Of a stretch of 48,213 nt of DNA, positions 1 through 7,952 are shown in pieces. The position numbers and the translations under genes were made by a program. Source of the DNA: an uncultured Myxococcales bacterium (lineage in GTDB: Bacteria; Myxococcota_A; Polyangia; Polyangiales; Polyangiaceae). Location: NCBI GenBank assembly GCA_937872925.1, contig CALMUT010000217.1, positions 1-48,213 on the forward strand, read 5' to 3'. Position 1 is the stretch's first letter. The number at the start of each line of letters is the position of its first letter. The notes beneath the pieces were generated by a model. It saw only the letters and a list, made by a program, of their open reading frames with translations, was not told the origin of the DNA and searched no databases.

Positions 1-118
1 TCACGCCGCCCCAGGGGAGCTTTGGCACTCCGAGCCCCCGCGCCGAACCACACAAGAAGCCGCTCACGCCGCCCCAGGGGAGCTTTGGCACTCCGAGCCC
101 CCGCGCCGAACCACACAA
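1..118. repeat. 55-bp direct repeat, two copies
   Basis: A 55-bp unit at 1-55 is repeated exactly at 64-118, separated by 8 bases (56-63), so the period is 63 bp. The first copy starts at the window edge, so the array may continue to the left. It lies downstream of the terminator of the minus-strand lipoprotein gene. No protein reading is convincing. Its role is unknown. Confidence 0.85.
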
Positions 119-120
119 AC

Positions 121-156
121 AAAAACAAAAACGGCGTGCCCCGAGGGACACGCCGT
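121..156 (-). terminator. Rho-independent terminator of the CxGx-repeat lipoprotein gene
   Basis: Read on the minus strand, a GC-rich hairpin with an 8-bp outer stem (131-138 pairing with 149-156) is followed by a T-rich tail broken only by single Gs (121-130 and onward). It begins 27 bp after the stop codon of the gene at 184-1416, the expected place for its terminator. Confidence 0.75.
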
Positions 157-183
157 CTTGTTCGTTGCGTCAGGCCTGAGGGA

Positions 184-1416
184 TCAGGTCCCGCCGCTGG
201 CGCTTCCGCTGGCGCTGGCGCTGGCTTTCACAGAGACATCGACGGAGGCGGACGCCTTGAGGCTGGCCTCCATCTTGGCGGCGAAGCTGGCACCAAACTG
301 CGCCAGACAACCGGCAGCCGCCGCAACCTCAGCGCCCACGTCGATGGCTTTCCCGGCGACGTCAACGGCCGCCTTGGCGACGATTTCACCTTGCGCGACC
401 ACGTTCAGGATGGCCGGCAGGTTGGTTTCGAGGGTTGCCGTGAGGGTGGCGTTGCCGTTGGCTTGGATCTTCACGCTGGGCGGCGTGCACTCGGCCGAGA
501 TCGAGCCCTGACCGTTGCAGCCGGCCTTGCACTCGGCGTCGATGTCGCACTCGAGGGGCTTGAGTTCGGCTTCGCACTTGGGGGCTGTGAGTGCCACGGA
601 GCACTCGCCCTTGCACGTGGCTTCTGCGCCACAGTCGATGTTCGCGGTCGCAGCGAGCTTGCACTCACCCGTGCAGGTGCCCTTGCAGCTTCCACCGCAG
701 CTGCCGTTGGCTTGCGCAGTGCACTCGCCTTCGCATTTTCCGGCGCAGGTCGTGCCGCTGGAGGTGTTGCCGTCGCAGGTCCCGTTGCAGGTCCCGCCGC
801 AGGTGCCGGAGAAGTTGGCGCTGCACTCGCCCTCGCAGCTGCCGCTGCAGGTGCCTTCGCAGTTCGCCTTCACCGTCGCCGAGCCCTGGCAGGTTGCGTT
901 CGCTTTGCATTCGCCCTCGCACTTGCCCGAAAGCTCACCGGGTTCGCAGCGCGCCTCAATGCTCGGGGCTTCGCACTTGCCCTCGACGTCACAGCTGGCC
1001 TCGCAGTTGAACTGCGCCTGAGCGTTGACTTCGCACTTGCCGCCTTCGATGCTGATGGCCAGCTTCCCGCTTGCGGCAATGGCCACGTCGAGTGCCGCCG
1101 ATGCCTTGTTGCAGGCTTCCGTGACCGTCGCATCTTCCACGTTCTTCGGATCTGTGATTTCCGGTGCCGTCGTGTCGCCCAGGTCCTTGGCGATATTGGA
1201 GCACGCGACAGCGAGGCTGCCCTTCATCTCGCCCGAGACCTTGACCAGGGCGTCCACGGAGGCCTCGAAGGCCTTGGCCTTCGCTTCGATGTTCGCCTCG
1301 CAGCTGCCTGCGTTCTTCAGATCTTCCGCGCTGCTACAGCCGCCCGCGAGGGGGACGATCAGCGCTGCTGCCAGGGCGGGGCCGGCCAAGAACCGGAAAC
1401 CATTGCTTTTTTTCAT
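184..1416 (-). CDS. Secreted lipoprotein with C-x-G-x cysteine repeats
   Basis: The 410-aa product starts at ATG 1416, preceded by an AGGAG ribosome-binding site 8 bases upstream. It has a type II signal peptide with lipobox LAGGC, so it should be lipid-anchored in the envelope. The N-terminal part is Ala/Lys-rich and helical. Residues about 165-275 contain runs of the four-residue period C-x-G-x, for example CEGTCSGSCEGEC and CGGSCKGTCTGEC. About 35 cysteines are visible in all. The C-terminal 120 residues are Ala/Val/Ser-rich with only one Cys. The regular Cys spacing suggests a disulfide-stapled rod or coil, or metal binding; neither is shown. A second Cys-rich lipoprotein lies upstream on the same strand, and thioredoxin-like lipoproteins lie beyond it. 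I do not recognise a named family. Confidence 0.85.
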   Translation of the reverse strand: MKKSNGFRFLAGPALAAALIVPLAGGCSSAEDLKNAGSCEANIEAKAKAFEASVDALVKVSGEMKGSLAVACSNIAKDLGDTTAPEITDPKNVEDATVTEACNKASAALDVAIAASGKLAISIEGGKCEVNAQAQFNCEASCDVEGKCEAPSIEARCEPGELSGKCEGECKANATCQGSATVKANCEGTCSGSCEGECSANFSGTCGGTCNGTCDGNTSSGTTCAGKCEGECTAQANGSCGGSCKGTCTGECKLAATANIDCGAEATCKGECSVALTAPKCEAELKPLECDIDAECKAGCNGQGSISAECTPPSVKIQANGNATLTATLETNLPAILNVVAQGEIVAKAAVDVAGKAIDVGAEVAAAAGCLAQFGASFAAKMEASLKASASVDVSVKASASASGSASGGT

Positions 1417-1526
1417 TTCAAGCACTCCTATTTTTTGTCGATCAAAGTGGGGGCTTGCCCCGGACTGGTGTTGGACGAGGGCAGCGCGGGTCATATGCAA
1501 TGGACCCGCGAGTGCCGGAAATCGGC

Positions 1527-3059
1527 TCACTTTGGCCAGCAGGCCGTCTGGGGTGAGCCTCCGAATTGTTGTTGGATTTGCGCGCCGTAGCACTTGTTGA
1601 GGAGCAGACTGGTGGCCGGCACCTGGTTGCCGCCGAAGCAGCGCATGTTGAGCCCGCCGGGCGTCTTGGGGCAGCCGCCTCCGATGCAGTAGGTGCCCTG
1701 AGTCAGAGGCAGCCCCGTGCAGTCGCAGCTGACACTCAGGTCCAAGCAGTAGCGTTCTTGGGTGAAGTCGCTACCGAGGCACAGGCCGCCGGGGCAGTCC
1801 GCGTCGTCGATGCACGGCTCGCAGCTCTTGCCGGCCGCTTCACAGGCGCCGAAGCGGTGCGAACAGGTGGGCACGCCCACGTCCGTGTCGGTGACGGCGC
1901 AGGAGCTCGCGGTGCCCCAGGGGCAAGCGCCGGAGACTTCGGGATCGCAGATCACCGTGCACTTCTTGTTGCCCTTGGTGTCTTTGGCGCAGATCTGACC
2001 CGCGATGCCCAGGCAGTCCGCGTCGGTCTCGCAGTCGTTGCAATACTCGCGCTTGAGGCAGAGATTGCGCAGCAGCGAGATGGGGCCACAGGAGTATTCC
2101 TTGCCGGCGCCAATGTCGGCGGGTTTGACGCAGTTCGCGTCGGTGGGCTTGGGATCCACACCCGTACAAGTGGCCTCGCAGGGCGGGCGGCCCGTGCGCA
2201 CCGTCGAGCAGAAGAAGCCGGTGGGGCAGTTGCTATCTGCGGAGCAACCCGTGCCGGTGCAGTAGGCGTCCACGTCCCCGGGGCCAGCGCCGATGCAGAC
2301 GAAGCCCTTGGCCTCGTCGCACTCGCCGGACGTGCCCTCGGTGCAGCGCGTCCCGTACTGGCCTTTGGGATGCACGGTGTCCTTGAAGCACGCTGTGGTC
2401 TTTTCCCCCGTGTCGAGCATGCCGGGTTTGCACAGGCCAACCGCAGCGCAGTCCTCGTGGGTGCGGCAGCCGTGCAGCCGGCACTCGCCGTCGACACACT
2501 TGTAGCCGCCGGGCTGGTCGCAGGCGAGGGATGCCGTGCAGGCCCCTTCTCGCAGCAGTGGAGGCTCGAGCCCCTTGACGCAGCGGCTCACACCGCCTTC
2601 GTCGGTTTCGCAGTGCGCTTCGTACTTCGTGCAGTCCGAGTGCTTGCTGCACGGCGGAGCGCAGTTGCCACTGATGCACTGAAAGCCGCGCTCGACATCG
2701 CAAGTCTCGTTGCCCGTGCAGGGGTCGAACTGGCCAGTGAGTCCGTTCTTGGCAAAGGGCAACGTGTAACAGAAGTTGCCTTGCTGGCCGTCTGTGCCGA
2801 TCAACCCGGCGCAGTTCTGGCCCGCGGGGCAGAACTCATGCCCCTGACAGGGCGCGGCGCAGTTGTTTTGGAAGCAGGTGCTGCCAATCACGGCGCAGGC
2901 GCCCGGATCGCATTTGGGCTCGCACACGCCGTCGATGAGCACGCCATCGCAGGTGGCTTCTTCGGTGCTGCAGCCGAAGGGTAACGAAAGACCCAGTGCC
3001 AAGACCGAAACGATGGTCAGGCGGCGCAAGACTTGGGCGATAAGGCTGATGTGCGTCAT
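1527..3059 (-). CDS. Large Cys-rich secreted lipoprotein
   Basis: The 510-aa product has an N-terminal signal peptide ending in a lipobox (LPFGC, followed by STEEATC). About 60 cysteines run along its whole length in irregular EGF- or EB-module-like spacing, with recurring patterns such as C-x(2)-H/D-x-D-C and G-x-x-C. This is typical of myxobacterial extracellular Cys-rich lipoproteins of unknown function. It should fold through many disulfides outside the cytoplasm. It is 110 bp upstream of the C-x-G-x lipoprotein gene on the same strand, so the two may be cotranscribed. It is divergent from a thioredoxin-like lipoprotein gene starting at 3239. No catalytic motif was seen. Confidence 0.85.
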   Translation of the reverse strand: MTHISLIAQVLRRLTIVSVLALGLSLPFGCSTEEATCDGVLIDGVCEPKCDPGACAVIGSTCFQNNCAAPCQGHEFCPAGQNCAGLIGTDGQQGNFCYTLPFAKNGLTGQFDPCTGNETCDVERGFQCISGNCAPPCSKHSDCTKYEAHCETDEGGVSRCVKGLEPPLLREGACTASLACDQPGGYKCVDGECRLHGCRTHEDCAAVGLCKPGMLDTGEKTTACFKDTVHPKGQYGTRCTEGTSGECDEAKGFVCIGAGPGDVDAYCTGTGCSADSNCPTGFFCSTVRTGRPPCEATCTGVDPKPTDANCVKPADIGAGKEYSCGPISLLRNLCLKREYCNDCETDADCLGIAGQICAKDTKGNKKCTVICDPEVSGACPWGTASSCAVTDTDVGVPTCSHRFGACEAAGKSCEPCIDDADCPGGLCLGSDFTQERYCLDLSVSCDCTGLPLTQGTYCIGGGCPKTPGGLNMRCFGGNQVPATSLLLNKCYGAQIQQQFGGSPQTACWPK

Positions 3060-3174
3060 TGGGTCTGGATCCTCGGGGCTCGCTCAGGCGGGGGGCCGGG
3101 CAAATGTGCCGTCTGCCCCGCCGGGAGCCCTCTTACTCGGGCTTTTGCCATAAGGAAAGGCCCCCCGCCGTGCC

Positions 3175-3202
3175 TTGACCTGAGAAGGAATACTACTAAG
3201 CT
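3175..3202 (+). promoter_or_regulatory. Possible promoter for the thioredoxin-like lipoprotein gene
   Basis: TTGACC at 3175-3180 is followed after 14-16 bases by A/T-richer hexamers (best TAAGCT at 3197-3202), in the 179-bp gap between divergent genes. The match is only partial and rests on a generic sigma-70 pattern. Confidence 0.3.
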
Positions 3203-3238
3203 GCTCAGGTCTAGCACCAACCGGGAGAGGTGCATCTC

Positions 3239-3943
3239 ATGCAACGACTCGTATCCATTGGTTTTGCCTGCATCGCCGGCTTTGCGCTGCTTGCCTGTTC
3301 CTCCGAAGCAGACCCGCTGCCGACCGGAGACTTTTACAAGGGAGAGCAGGTCAACAATGGCGCCGCCGGCGCCGGCAGCAGCGCCTTCGACCCTCCCTTC
3401 AAGGCGGCAGAATACCCCGCGGGCCCCTACGGGACCAACGTTGGGTCGACGATCGCCAACTACAACTTCCGCGGTTGGCTCAAGCCCGTCGACGCCGGCT
3501 ACGACGACACGAAGTTCGAAGACGTGGCGATGTCGGACTTCTTCGATCCCACGGGCGAAAAGAGCATCAAGATCATCATGCTCAACGCTTCGGCCGTGTG
3601 GTGCACCGTGTGCCGTGCGGAGTACAGCAAGTTCAAGGCCGAAGGCACCTACCTCAAGTACCGCGCCATGGGCGCAGAGTTCGTCAGCGCCATCTTCGAG
3701 GACGCCAAGAATCCGCCCAACCCCGCCAAGCCCGGCGACCTGTCGTACTGGGGCGTGACCTACAGCGTGGAGTTCCCGATGATTCTGGATCCGGGTTTCA
3801 AGCTCGGTCAGTTCTTCACCGCCGACGCCACCCCAATGAACCTCTTGATCGACGCCAAGACGATGAAGATCGTCGGCAAGTACCTGGGTGGCGACACCAC
3901 GGCGATGTTTGCTCAGCTTGAGAAGTTTGTCGCGCAGAACTGA
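3239..3943 (+). CDS. Thioredoxin-fold lipoprotein (WCTVC)
   Basis: The 234-aa product starts at ATG 3239, with a GGGAGAGG ribosome-binding site ending 8 bases before it; an upstream GTG at 3230 overlaps that site and is less likely. The lipobox is LLAC at residue 20. A linker is followed by SAVWCTVC with the Cys pair at residues 122 and 125, after a hydrophobic strand (IKIIML), and a later ATPMNLLID segment supplies the probable cis-Pro. This is a TlpA/AhpC-TSA-like fold, predicted to exchange disulfides in the periplasm or at the outer membrane. It is a clear paralogue of the protein at 21284-21934, sharing PAGPYG and SAVWC-x-x-C. It is divergent from two Cys-rich lipoproteins and is followed by a second thioredoxin-like gene. 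Confidence 0.85.
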   Translation: MQRLVSIGFACIAGFALLACSSEADPLPTGDFYKGEQVNNGAAGAGSSAFDPPFKAAEYPAGPYGTNVGSTIANYNFRGWLKPVDAGYDDTKFEDVAMSDFFDPTGEKSIKIIMLNASAVWCTVCRAEYSKFKAEGTYLKYRAMGAEFVSAIFEDAKNPPNPAKPGDLSYWGVTYSVEFPMILDPGFKLGQFFTADATPMNLLIDAKTMKIVGKYLGGDTTAMFAQLEKFVAQN

Positions 3944-4025
3944 AGCAGCACCCAAATCGCACTCTTCGCCGCCGCATTGGGAAACCGATCCGGCGGAGAA
4001 TGCGTTTGTGCTACGGGAGGATGAG

Positions 4026-4619
4026 ATGAAAGCCACGACGACGACCCTCTTTCTGACCAGCGCTCTTTTGGCCGCGGCTTGCGGCGGCACCCCCGCTGCG
4101 GGACCGACCACGGCCGCGGGCGGCAGCGAGGCCACGCCAAGCGGCAGTGGCGCCGAGGGTGGAGGGAGCGCGGCGGAGCCCAGTGGTCCCCGGCCCCCAG
4201 ACTTCGAGCTGCCGACTCTCAAAGGCGAAAGCGTGCGCCTGAGCGATCACCTGGGCAAAGACGTGATCCTGATCGACTTCTGGGCGACCTTCTGCGACCC
4301 CTGCCTCACGGCGATGCCGCATCTGGACGAGCTGTACAAGAAGCACAAGGACAAGGGTTTCGTCGTGCTCGGGATTTCCATCGACGGGCCCGACTCCATC
4401 GCCGAAGTCAAAACCACCGTGTCCAAACTCGGCGTCAGCTTTCCGATCTTGCTCGACGCCGAGACGCGGGTGGTCGCGCTCTACAACCCCAAGACGAGCG
4501 CGCCGTACTCCGTCTTGATTGGCCGCGACGGCGGGATCTTGACGAAGAAGGAAGGCTACACCACCGGAGACTCCGGAGCGGTGGACCGCGACGTGGAAGC
4601 GGCGCTGGCGAAGAAGTAA
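4026..4619 (+). CDS. TlpA-like thioredoxin-fold lipoprotein (CDPC)
   Basis: The 197-aa product starts at ATG 4026 with GGGAGG 5 bases upstream. The signal peptide ends at lipobox Cys19. A Gly/Ser/Ala linker precedes a TlpA/ResA-type domain: PDFELPTLKG, then IDFWATFCDPC with redox Cys at residues 90 and 93, then GISIDG and a segment with SAPYSVLIGRDG. TlpA-like proteins reduce or isomerise disulfides outside the cytoplasm. The Phe before the CxxC and the Asp-Pro inside it are common in this family. It starts 82 bp after the preceding thioredoxin-like gene on the same strand, so cotranscription is likely. The two domains are quite different in sequence and are not a recent duplication. Confidence 0.87.
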   Translation: MKATTTTLFLTSALLAAACGGTPAAGPTTAAGGSEATPSGSGAEGGGSAAEPSGPRPPDFELPTLKGESVRLSDHLGKDVILIDFWATFCDPCLTAMPHLDELYKKHKDKGFVVLGISIDGPDSIAEVKTTVSKLGVSFPILLDAETRVVALYNPKTSAPYSVLIGRDGGILTKKEGYTTGDSGAVDRDVEAALAKK

Positions 4620-4623
4620 GTCG

Positions 4624-4790
4624 GCGCGTGGGCGCGGGCGTGGGCGTGGGCGCGGGCGCGGGCGTGAGAGCGGGCGCGGGCGTGAGAGCGGGCGCGGGCG
4701 TGAGAGCGGGCGCGGGCGCGGGCGTGAGAGCGGGCGCGGGCGTGAGAGCGGGCGCACGGGCGCGGGCGCCAGAGCGAGGGCCCGGGCGAC
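4624..4790. repeat. GC-rich 18-bp tandem repeats, left flank of Uma2 gene
   Basis: Imperfect tandem copies of gtgagagcgggcgcgggc (18 bp) and its shorter derivative gggcgtgggcgc start just after the thioredoxin gene stop. About five near-full copies can be read. A relaxed version of the same composition and strand lies at 5903-6067 on the other side of the Uma2 gene. It is likely non-coding. Confidence 0.8.
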
Positions 4791-4812
4791 ATGGGGGGCA
4801 GTGTGAAAGAAG

Positions 4813-4833
4813 TCGTGCCCAAATTGGGCACGA
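4813..4833. promoter_or_regulatory. 21-bp perfect dyad between convergent genes
   Basis: TCGTGCCCAA-A-TTGGGCACGA has perfect 10-bp arms around a single central base, followed by TTTAATG. It may be a protein-binding operator or, as RNA, a 9-bp hairpin terminator between the convergent thioredoxin and Uma2 genes. Related dyads sit at 5801-5844. Confidence 0.7.
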
Positions 4834-4896
4834 TTTAATGAAACCCGCGAAGCCCCTCTGCGGACAGACGCGGAATAGTGGCTGCGGGCGTGAGCG

Positions 4897-5679
4897 CTAG
4901 CGGGATTTGAGCATGCTTAGCTGTGCTTCGAGGGAGGCGATGCGCTCGTTGGCACTGCTTGCGTGGGCCTCTGCGCTGCTCGCTCGCGCTTCTGCGCTGC
5001 TCGCTCGCGCTTCTGCGCCACGCGCTCGGTCTTCGGCGCTGTTGGCGCGGATCTCTGCTTGCATTGCGGACTCGGAGGGCAGTGGGAGCACGCGGCCGCT
5101 TTCGTCTAGCCAGCGCAGCCAGCGAGCGTCGACGCTCCAGAGCGTGGACTGCATTGGCGCGAGGAGGAGCCCAAGGCGCTCGCAGCGAAGTCTTCCGAGT
5201 TCGTCCGGGTGCTTCGGAACGTATTGGGCTTTCAGCGGATCGAGAGCGTAGCCTTCGAAGACCCCAGAAAATGGGTCGAAAAGGAAGTACTCCGCGACGC
5301 GGAGCGCTCGGGCGTAGACGCGCATCTTTTCGCCGCGGTCGACCTTCTCGGTCTTCTCGGACAAGAGTTCGACGACCACGTCCGGCGCTTGCCCGCCCTC
5401 TTCCCAAACGACCCATGCCTTGCGTTCACGACGAGTGGTATTCATGACGACAAACACGTCGGGACCACGAAAGTCATTGCGGCGAGTTTGGGTTTCGCTG
5501 AAGTACAGGAACATATTGCCGCCGACGTAGAAGTCGTCTCGATCGCGCCAGGCGTGCTCCAAGGACTCGATCAGCACGGTCATCTGCTGGCGGTGACGGG
5601 CCGTTTCCATCGGCTCACCGTCGTCGGTGACGAGCTGGCTCGATCCGACTGGCTGCATGGGCTCGGACGGCTGGGTCAT
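4897..5679 (-). CDS. Uma2 family (DUF820) protein with C-terminal coiled coil
   Basis: The 260-aa product starts at ATG 5679 with AGGA 6 bases upstream; an in-frame TTG at 5685 is less likely. The Uma2 core, a restriction-endonuclease-like fold, is visible: an N-terminal helix region, FRGPDVFVV, then APDVVVELLSEKTEKVDRGEKMRVYARA and AEYFLFDP. The Asp of GPDV and the E-x(n)-K-type residues of VVELLSEKTE fit the PD-(D/E)xK pattern. Residues about 205-260 form a coiled coil of seven-residue units (A-R-A-S-S-A-E), encoded by 21-bp near repeats. Uma2 proteins are abundant in Cyanobacteria and some Myxococcota and have no settled function; a link to mobile DNA is only suspected. Both flanks carry related repeats and dyads. 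Confidence 0.85.
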   Translation of the reverse strand: MTQPSEPMQPVGSSQLVTDDGEPMETARHRQQMTVLIESLEHAWRDRDDFYVGGNMFLYFSETQTRRNDFRGPDVFVVMNTTRRERKAWVVWEEGGQAPDVVVELLSEKTEKVDRGEKMRVYARALRVAEYFLFDPFSGVFEGYALDPLKAQYVPKHPDELGRLRCERLGLLLAPMQSTLWSVDARWLRWLDESGRVLPLPSESAMQAEIRANSAEDRARGAEARASSAEARASSAEAHASSANERIASLEAQLSMLKSR

Positions 5680-5800
5680 GGGCAATCCTCATGGTAACCG
5701 CAAAGCATCGACCGCGCAGCGGGACGAGTTGCGCGCGAGTCTTGGTGTCCGTCCGTTAGACCGCAGGCGGTCCGCGTTGAGATTCCGCAGCTAGCCGCAG

Positions 5801-5844
5801 ATCGTACCCAAATCGGGTACGATCGTGCCCAATTTGGGTACGAT
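5801..5844. promoter_or_regulatory. Two overlapping dyads upstream of the Uma2 gene
   Basis: The first dyad (5801-5823) has perfect 9-bp arms ATCGTACCC and GGGTACGAT. The second (5822-5844) has 11-bp arms ATCGTGCCCAA and TTGGGTACGAT with one mismatch. They share the bases at 5822-5823. They lie about 120-165 bp upstream of the Uma2 start and resemble the dyad at 4813-4833. Confidence 0.7.
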
Positions 5845-6214
5845 CACGGGAAACAGAAGCAGCCTAAGCACGCCGGCTCGGGCGCCCTCGGGCCGTCGGG
5901 CGCCCGGGGGCGGGCGTGAGAACGGGCGCGGGCGTGGGCGTGGGAGCGTGCGTGTGCGCGCGCGTGAGAGCGGGAGCGGGCGGGTGCGCGAGAGCGAGCG
6001 TGGGCGAGAGAGCAGCTTCGAAGTGCTGGGCGCGTGCTGCGCAGGAGTGGGCGCCGGAGCGGGCGTGAGTGGGTCGAATTGACCCAGTGTGTCGGAGGGA
6101 GGCAGGTGCGGGTCGTGCAAATGCGCGCAGGATGCGCGGTGGGGTGGTGGAACGCGCTTTGCTCTACGCGGCGCGCGGTGGCGCATGCCACGGCCGATTC
6201 AACAGGAGCAGTGC
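5845..6214. other. Non-coding GC-rich stretch with degenerate repeats
   Basis: Within the 535-bp gap between the Uma2 start and the next gene, 5903-6067 holds irregular gggcgtgagagcggg-type repeats like those at 4624-4790. A short inverted repeat with TGGGTC and GACCCA arms lies near 6070-6086. From there to the next ribosome-binding site nothing is recognisable. No supported ORF lies here. Confidence 0.6.
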
Positions 6215-6826
6215 ATGATTTCGAATTCGCGTTGGTTACCTTTTTCAGCGGCCTTTTTTCTGGCGTCCCTCGCAACGCTTGGGGCGTGCGGTGGGTCCGC
6301 GCCGCCGCCACAGGAGCCGGAGGTCTCCGAGCCCGAGCCCGTGGCTGAAAAGGAAGCGCCGGCCAAGGAAAAGGAGGCACCACCGCCCAAGCGCAAGACG
6401 GCCAAGGAGCTGATCACGGCCGGAAGCACCTTCATGTTTGTGCTGGCCGACTCTGGCCCCATGGAGGGGCACACCAAAGACTGCGATAAGAAGGCAAAGG
6501 GCGACGACGACAAGCTGGCGGCGTGCCTCAAGAAGATCGAAGACGTGGCCGCCAAAGAAGGCATCCGTTTCGAACAGGGCGAGGACGAGTCCTGGTGGTG
6601 GGTGTCCTTCGGCGAAGCGAACGGCAAACCCGTCGTCTACAACAAGGTGCAGTTCGACATTGCCTCGGACGCCGAGACGTCGATCACCCTGACCCCCAAG
6701 GGCAAGGACATGGGCAAGAAGCCCATGAAGAAGCTACCTGCGGAAATCACCCTCGAGTCTCCGGACGAAAAGACACTGGTGATGAACGATCCCGCCAAGG
6801 GCAAGCTCGTCTACCGCGCGGAGTGA
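6215..6826 (+). CDS. Lipoprotein of unknown function
   Basis: The 203-aa product starts at ATG 6215 with AGGAG 6 bases upstream. The signal peptide ends in LGAC, followed by a Pro/Glu/Lys-rich linker (about residues 27-62). A folded domain then starts at KTAKELITAGSTFMFVLADS and runs to the end, with Cys in the pattern C-x(n)-AACLKKIE and a Trp cluster SWWWVSF. Codon use matches its neighbours. No named family was recognised. It is convergent with the DUF362 gene, and an inverted repeat at 6842-6881 separates the two ends. Confidence 0.8.
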   Translation: MISNSRWLPFSAAFFLASLATLGACGGSAPPPQEPEVSEPEPVAEKEAPAKEKEAPPPKRKTAKELITAGSTFMFVLADSGPMEGHTKDCDKKAKGDDDKLAACLKKIEDVAAKEGIRFEQGEDESWWWVSFGEANGKPVVYNKVQFDIASDAETSITLTPKGKDMGKKPMKKLPAEITLESPDEKTLVMNDPAKGKLVYRAE

Positions 6827-6841
6827 GCCCCGACGCGGCGT

Positions 6842-6881
6842 TACAGCATCTAGTCGAGCCTGGGCTGGGCTAGATGCTGTA
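6842..6881. terminator. Inverted repeat, possible bidirectional terminator
   Basis: Perfect 12-bp arms (TACAGCATCTAG at 6842-6853 and its complement at 6870-6881) enclose 16 bases. The right arm is the last codons and stop of the DUF362 gene. It sits between convergent genes. There is no clear U-tract, so termination is plausible but not shown. Confidence 0.5.
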
Positions 6882-7952
6882 GCTCTTCAGCTTGATCTTG
6901 CTTTCGCTGTGCTCGCCGAGGCCGAAGTCGGCGGCCTTGGCGATGTAGGTGGGCTCGCGGTTCACCGCTTTGAGAGACTTGAGGCCGTTGTCTTTGCGGG
7001 CCGCGTCGATGATCTTCCAGCCGATGGTATCCATGGCCACCGGATCCGTCGACACGTACACGGCGCCGTGGGGGATGCGGCGCTTGGGGTTTTTGTCCAG
7101 GGGACCCTGGTCGTAAATCAGCTTGAAACCGTCGGTGATGTGCAGGCGCACGCGGCTGGTGACGATCGGGTGTTTGTAGAGCACGGCGATTTGTGGGCTG
7201 GCCTTGTGGGCGTGGTGCTTCTGCGGATTCGTGATGCAGCCGTGGCTGATGTTCTTCAGGCAGCCCGTGTAGCCGCAGATCGAGTGATCCTTGATCTGCG
7301 TCATGTCGATGACTGCGGTCGCTTCCGTGAAGAAACGCACGTACTGAGTTTTGACCTTCTCGAAGACCGGGATGGCTTTCATCTTGGTCAGCGAGTTGCC
7401 GTGGATCTCCGCTTTGACACCCTTGGGCAGCTTGTTGCCCTTGACGTTGATGCGGGTGCCACGCAGGTAGCTGCCGAACTGTTCGAAGACGACGATCTTG
7501 TCCGCGGGCACGCCGAGCTTCAGCAGCCCTTCGACCACCGGCAAGATCAACTCGAAGTTGACGGCCATGGTCGCGCCGCTCTGCCCGGCAATGCCGTTGA
7601 CCTTGATCGCCACGGTGTCGTTCTTGTGCACGAACTTGCCGAGGGCTTCCGCGATGCTGGACGTGCCCGTGAAGGCGGTGAGCGCCTTTTCGAGCATGGC
7701 CTTGGCCACGTCCGCCTTGGGCCACAGCAGGTTGGGCTGCATCAGCGCAGCGAAGTCCCCGCCGCCCTTTTCGACCTTGACGATCTTGCCCGGCGCGTTC
7801 ATCGGCGAAAAGCCGGCGGGGGGCTTTGCGATCAAGCTCTCGAGCTCGTCGTCCTTCTTGTCCGCGGCAAGCGCCACAGGCGCCAAGCTGGCGCCGGCAA
7901 GGCTCGTTGCGGCTCCGAGGAAGTGGCGGCGGCTTAGGTCCGTGTGGCTCAT
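6870..7952 (-). CDS. Tat-exported DUF362-domain protein
   Basis: The 360-aa product starts at ATG 7952. Its N-terminus has a twin-arginine motif (LSRRHFLGAA, residues about 6-15), a hydrophobic stretch and an Ala-x-Ala cleavage site, so it is probably exported folded. The body matches DUF362: VAIKVNGIAG, a segment with GVPADKIVVFEQ, TAVIDMTQIKDHSICGYTGCLKN, and VSTDPVAMDTIGWKIID near the end. DUF362 proteins are often linked to metal- or Fe-S-handling and secondary metabolism, but this copy shows no ferredoxin Cys cluster. Function is not assigned. It is divergent from the AraC-type regulator at 8102, with 149 bp between starts. Confidence 0.85.
   Translation of the reverse strand: MSHTDLSRRHFLGAATSLAGASLAPVALAADKKDDELESLIAKPPAGFSPMNAPGKIVKVEKGGGDFAALMQPNLLWPKADVAKAMLEKALTAFTGTSSIAEALGKFVHKNDTVAIKVNGIAGQSGATMAVNFELILPVVEGLLKLGVPADKIVVFEQFGSYLRGTRINVKGNKLPKGVKAEIHGNSLTKMKAIPVFEKVKTQYVRFFTEATAVIDMTQIKDHSICGYTGCLKNISHGCITNPQKHHAHKASPQIAVLYKHPIVTSRVRLHITDGFKLIYDQGPLDKNPKRRIPHGAVYVSTDPVAMDTIGWKIIDAARKDNGLKSLKAVNREPTYIAKAADFGLGEHSESKIKLKSYSI

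Noticed and set aside
1..118. Possible CRISPR array
   Set aside because: Units are 55 bp with an 8-bp spacer; this does not fit repeat and spacer lengths, and no cas gene is present.
1566..2984. Long open frames opposite the Cys-rich lipoprotein genes (also 22-1590)
   Set aside because: They lack start signals and signal peptides, and the opposite strand has clear lipoproteins. Long antisense frames are expected in high-GC DNA.
4624..4790. Coding sequence through the GC-rich repeat
   Set aside because: Frames read only Arg/Ala/Gly repeats in all directions, and no start signal is present.
6842..6881. Small RNA gene between convergent genes
   Set aside because: One arm is the end of the DUF362 coding sequence, and no promoter was seen. 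A terminator-like role is simpler.
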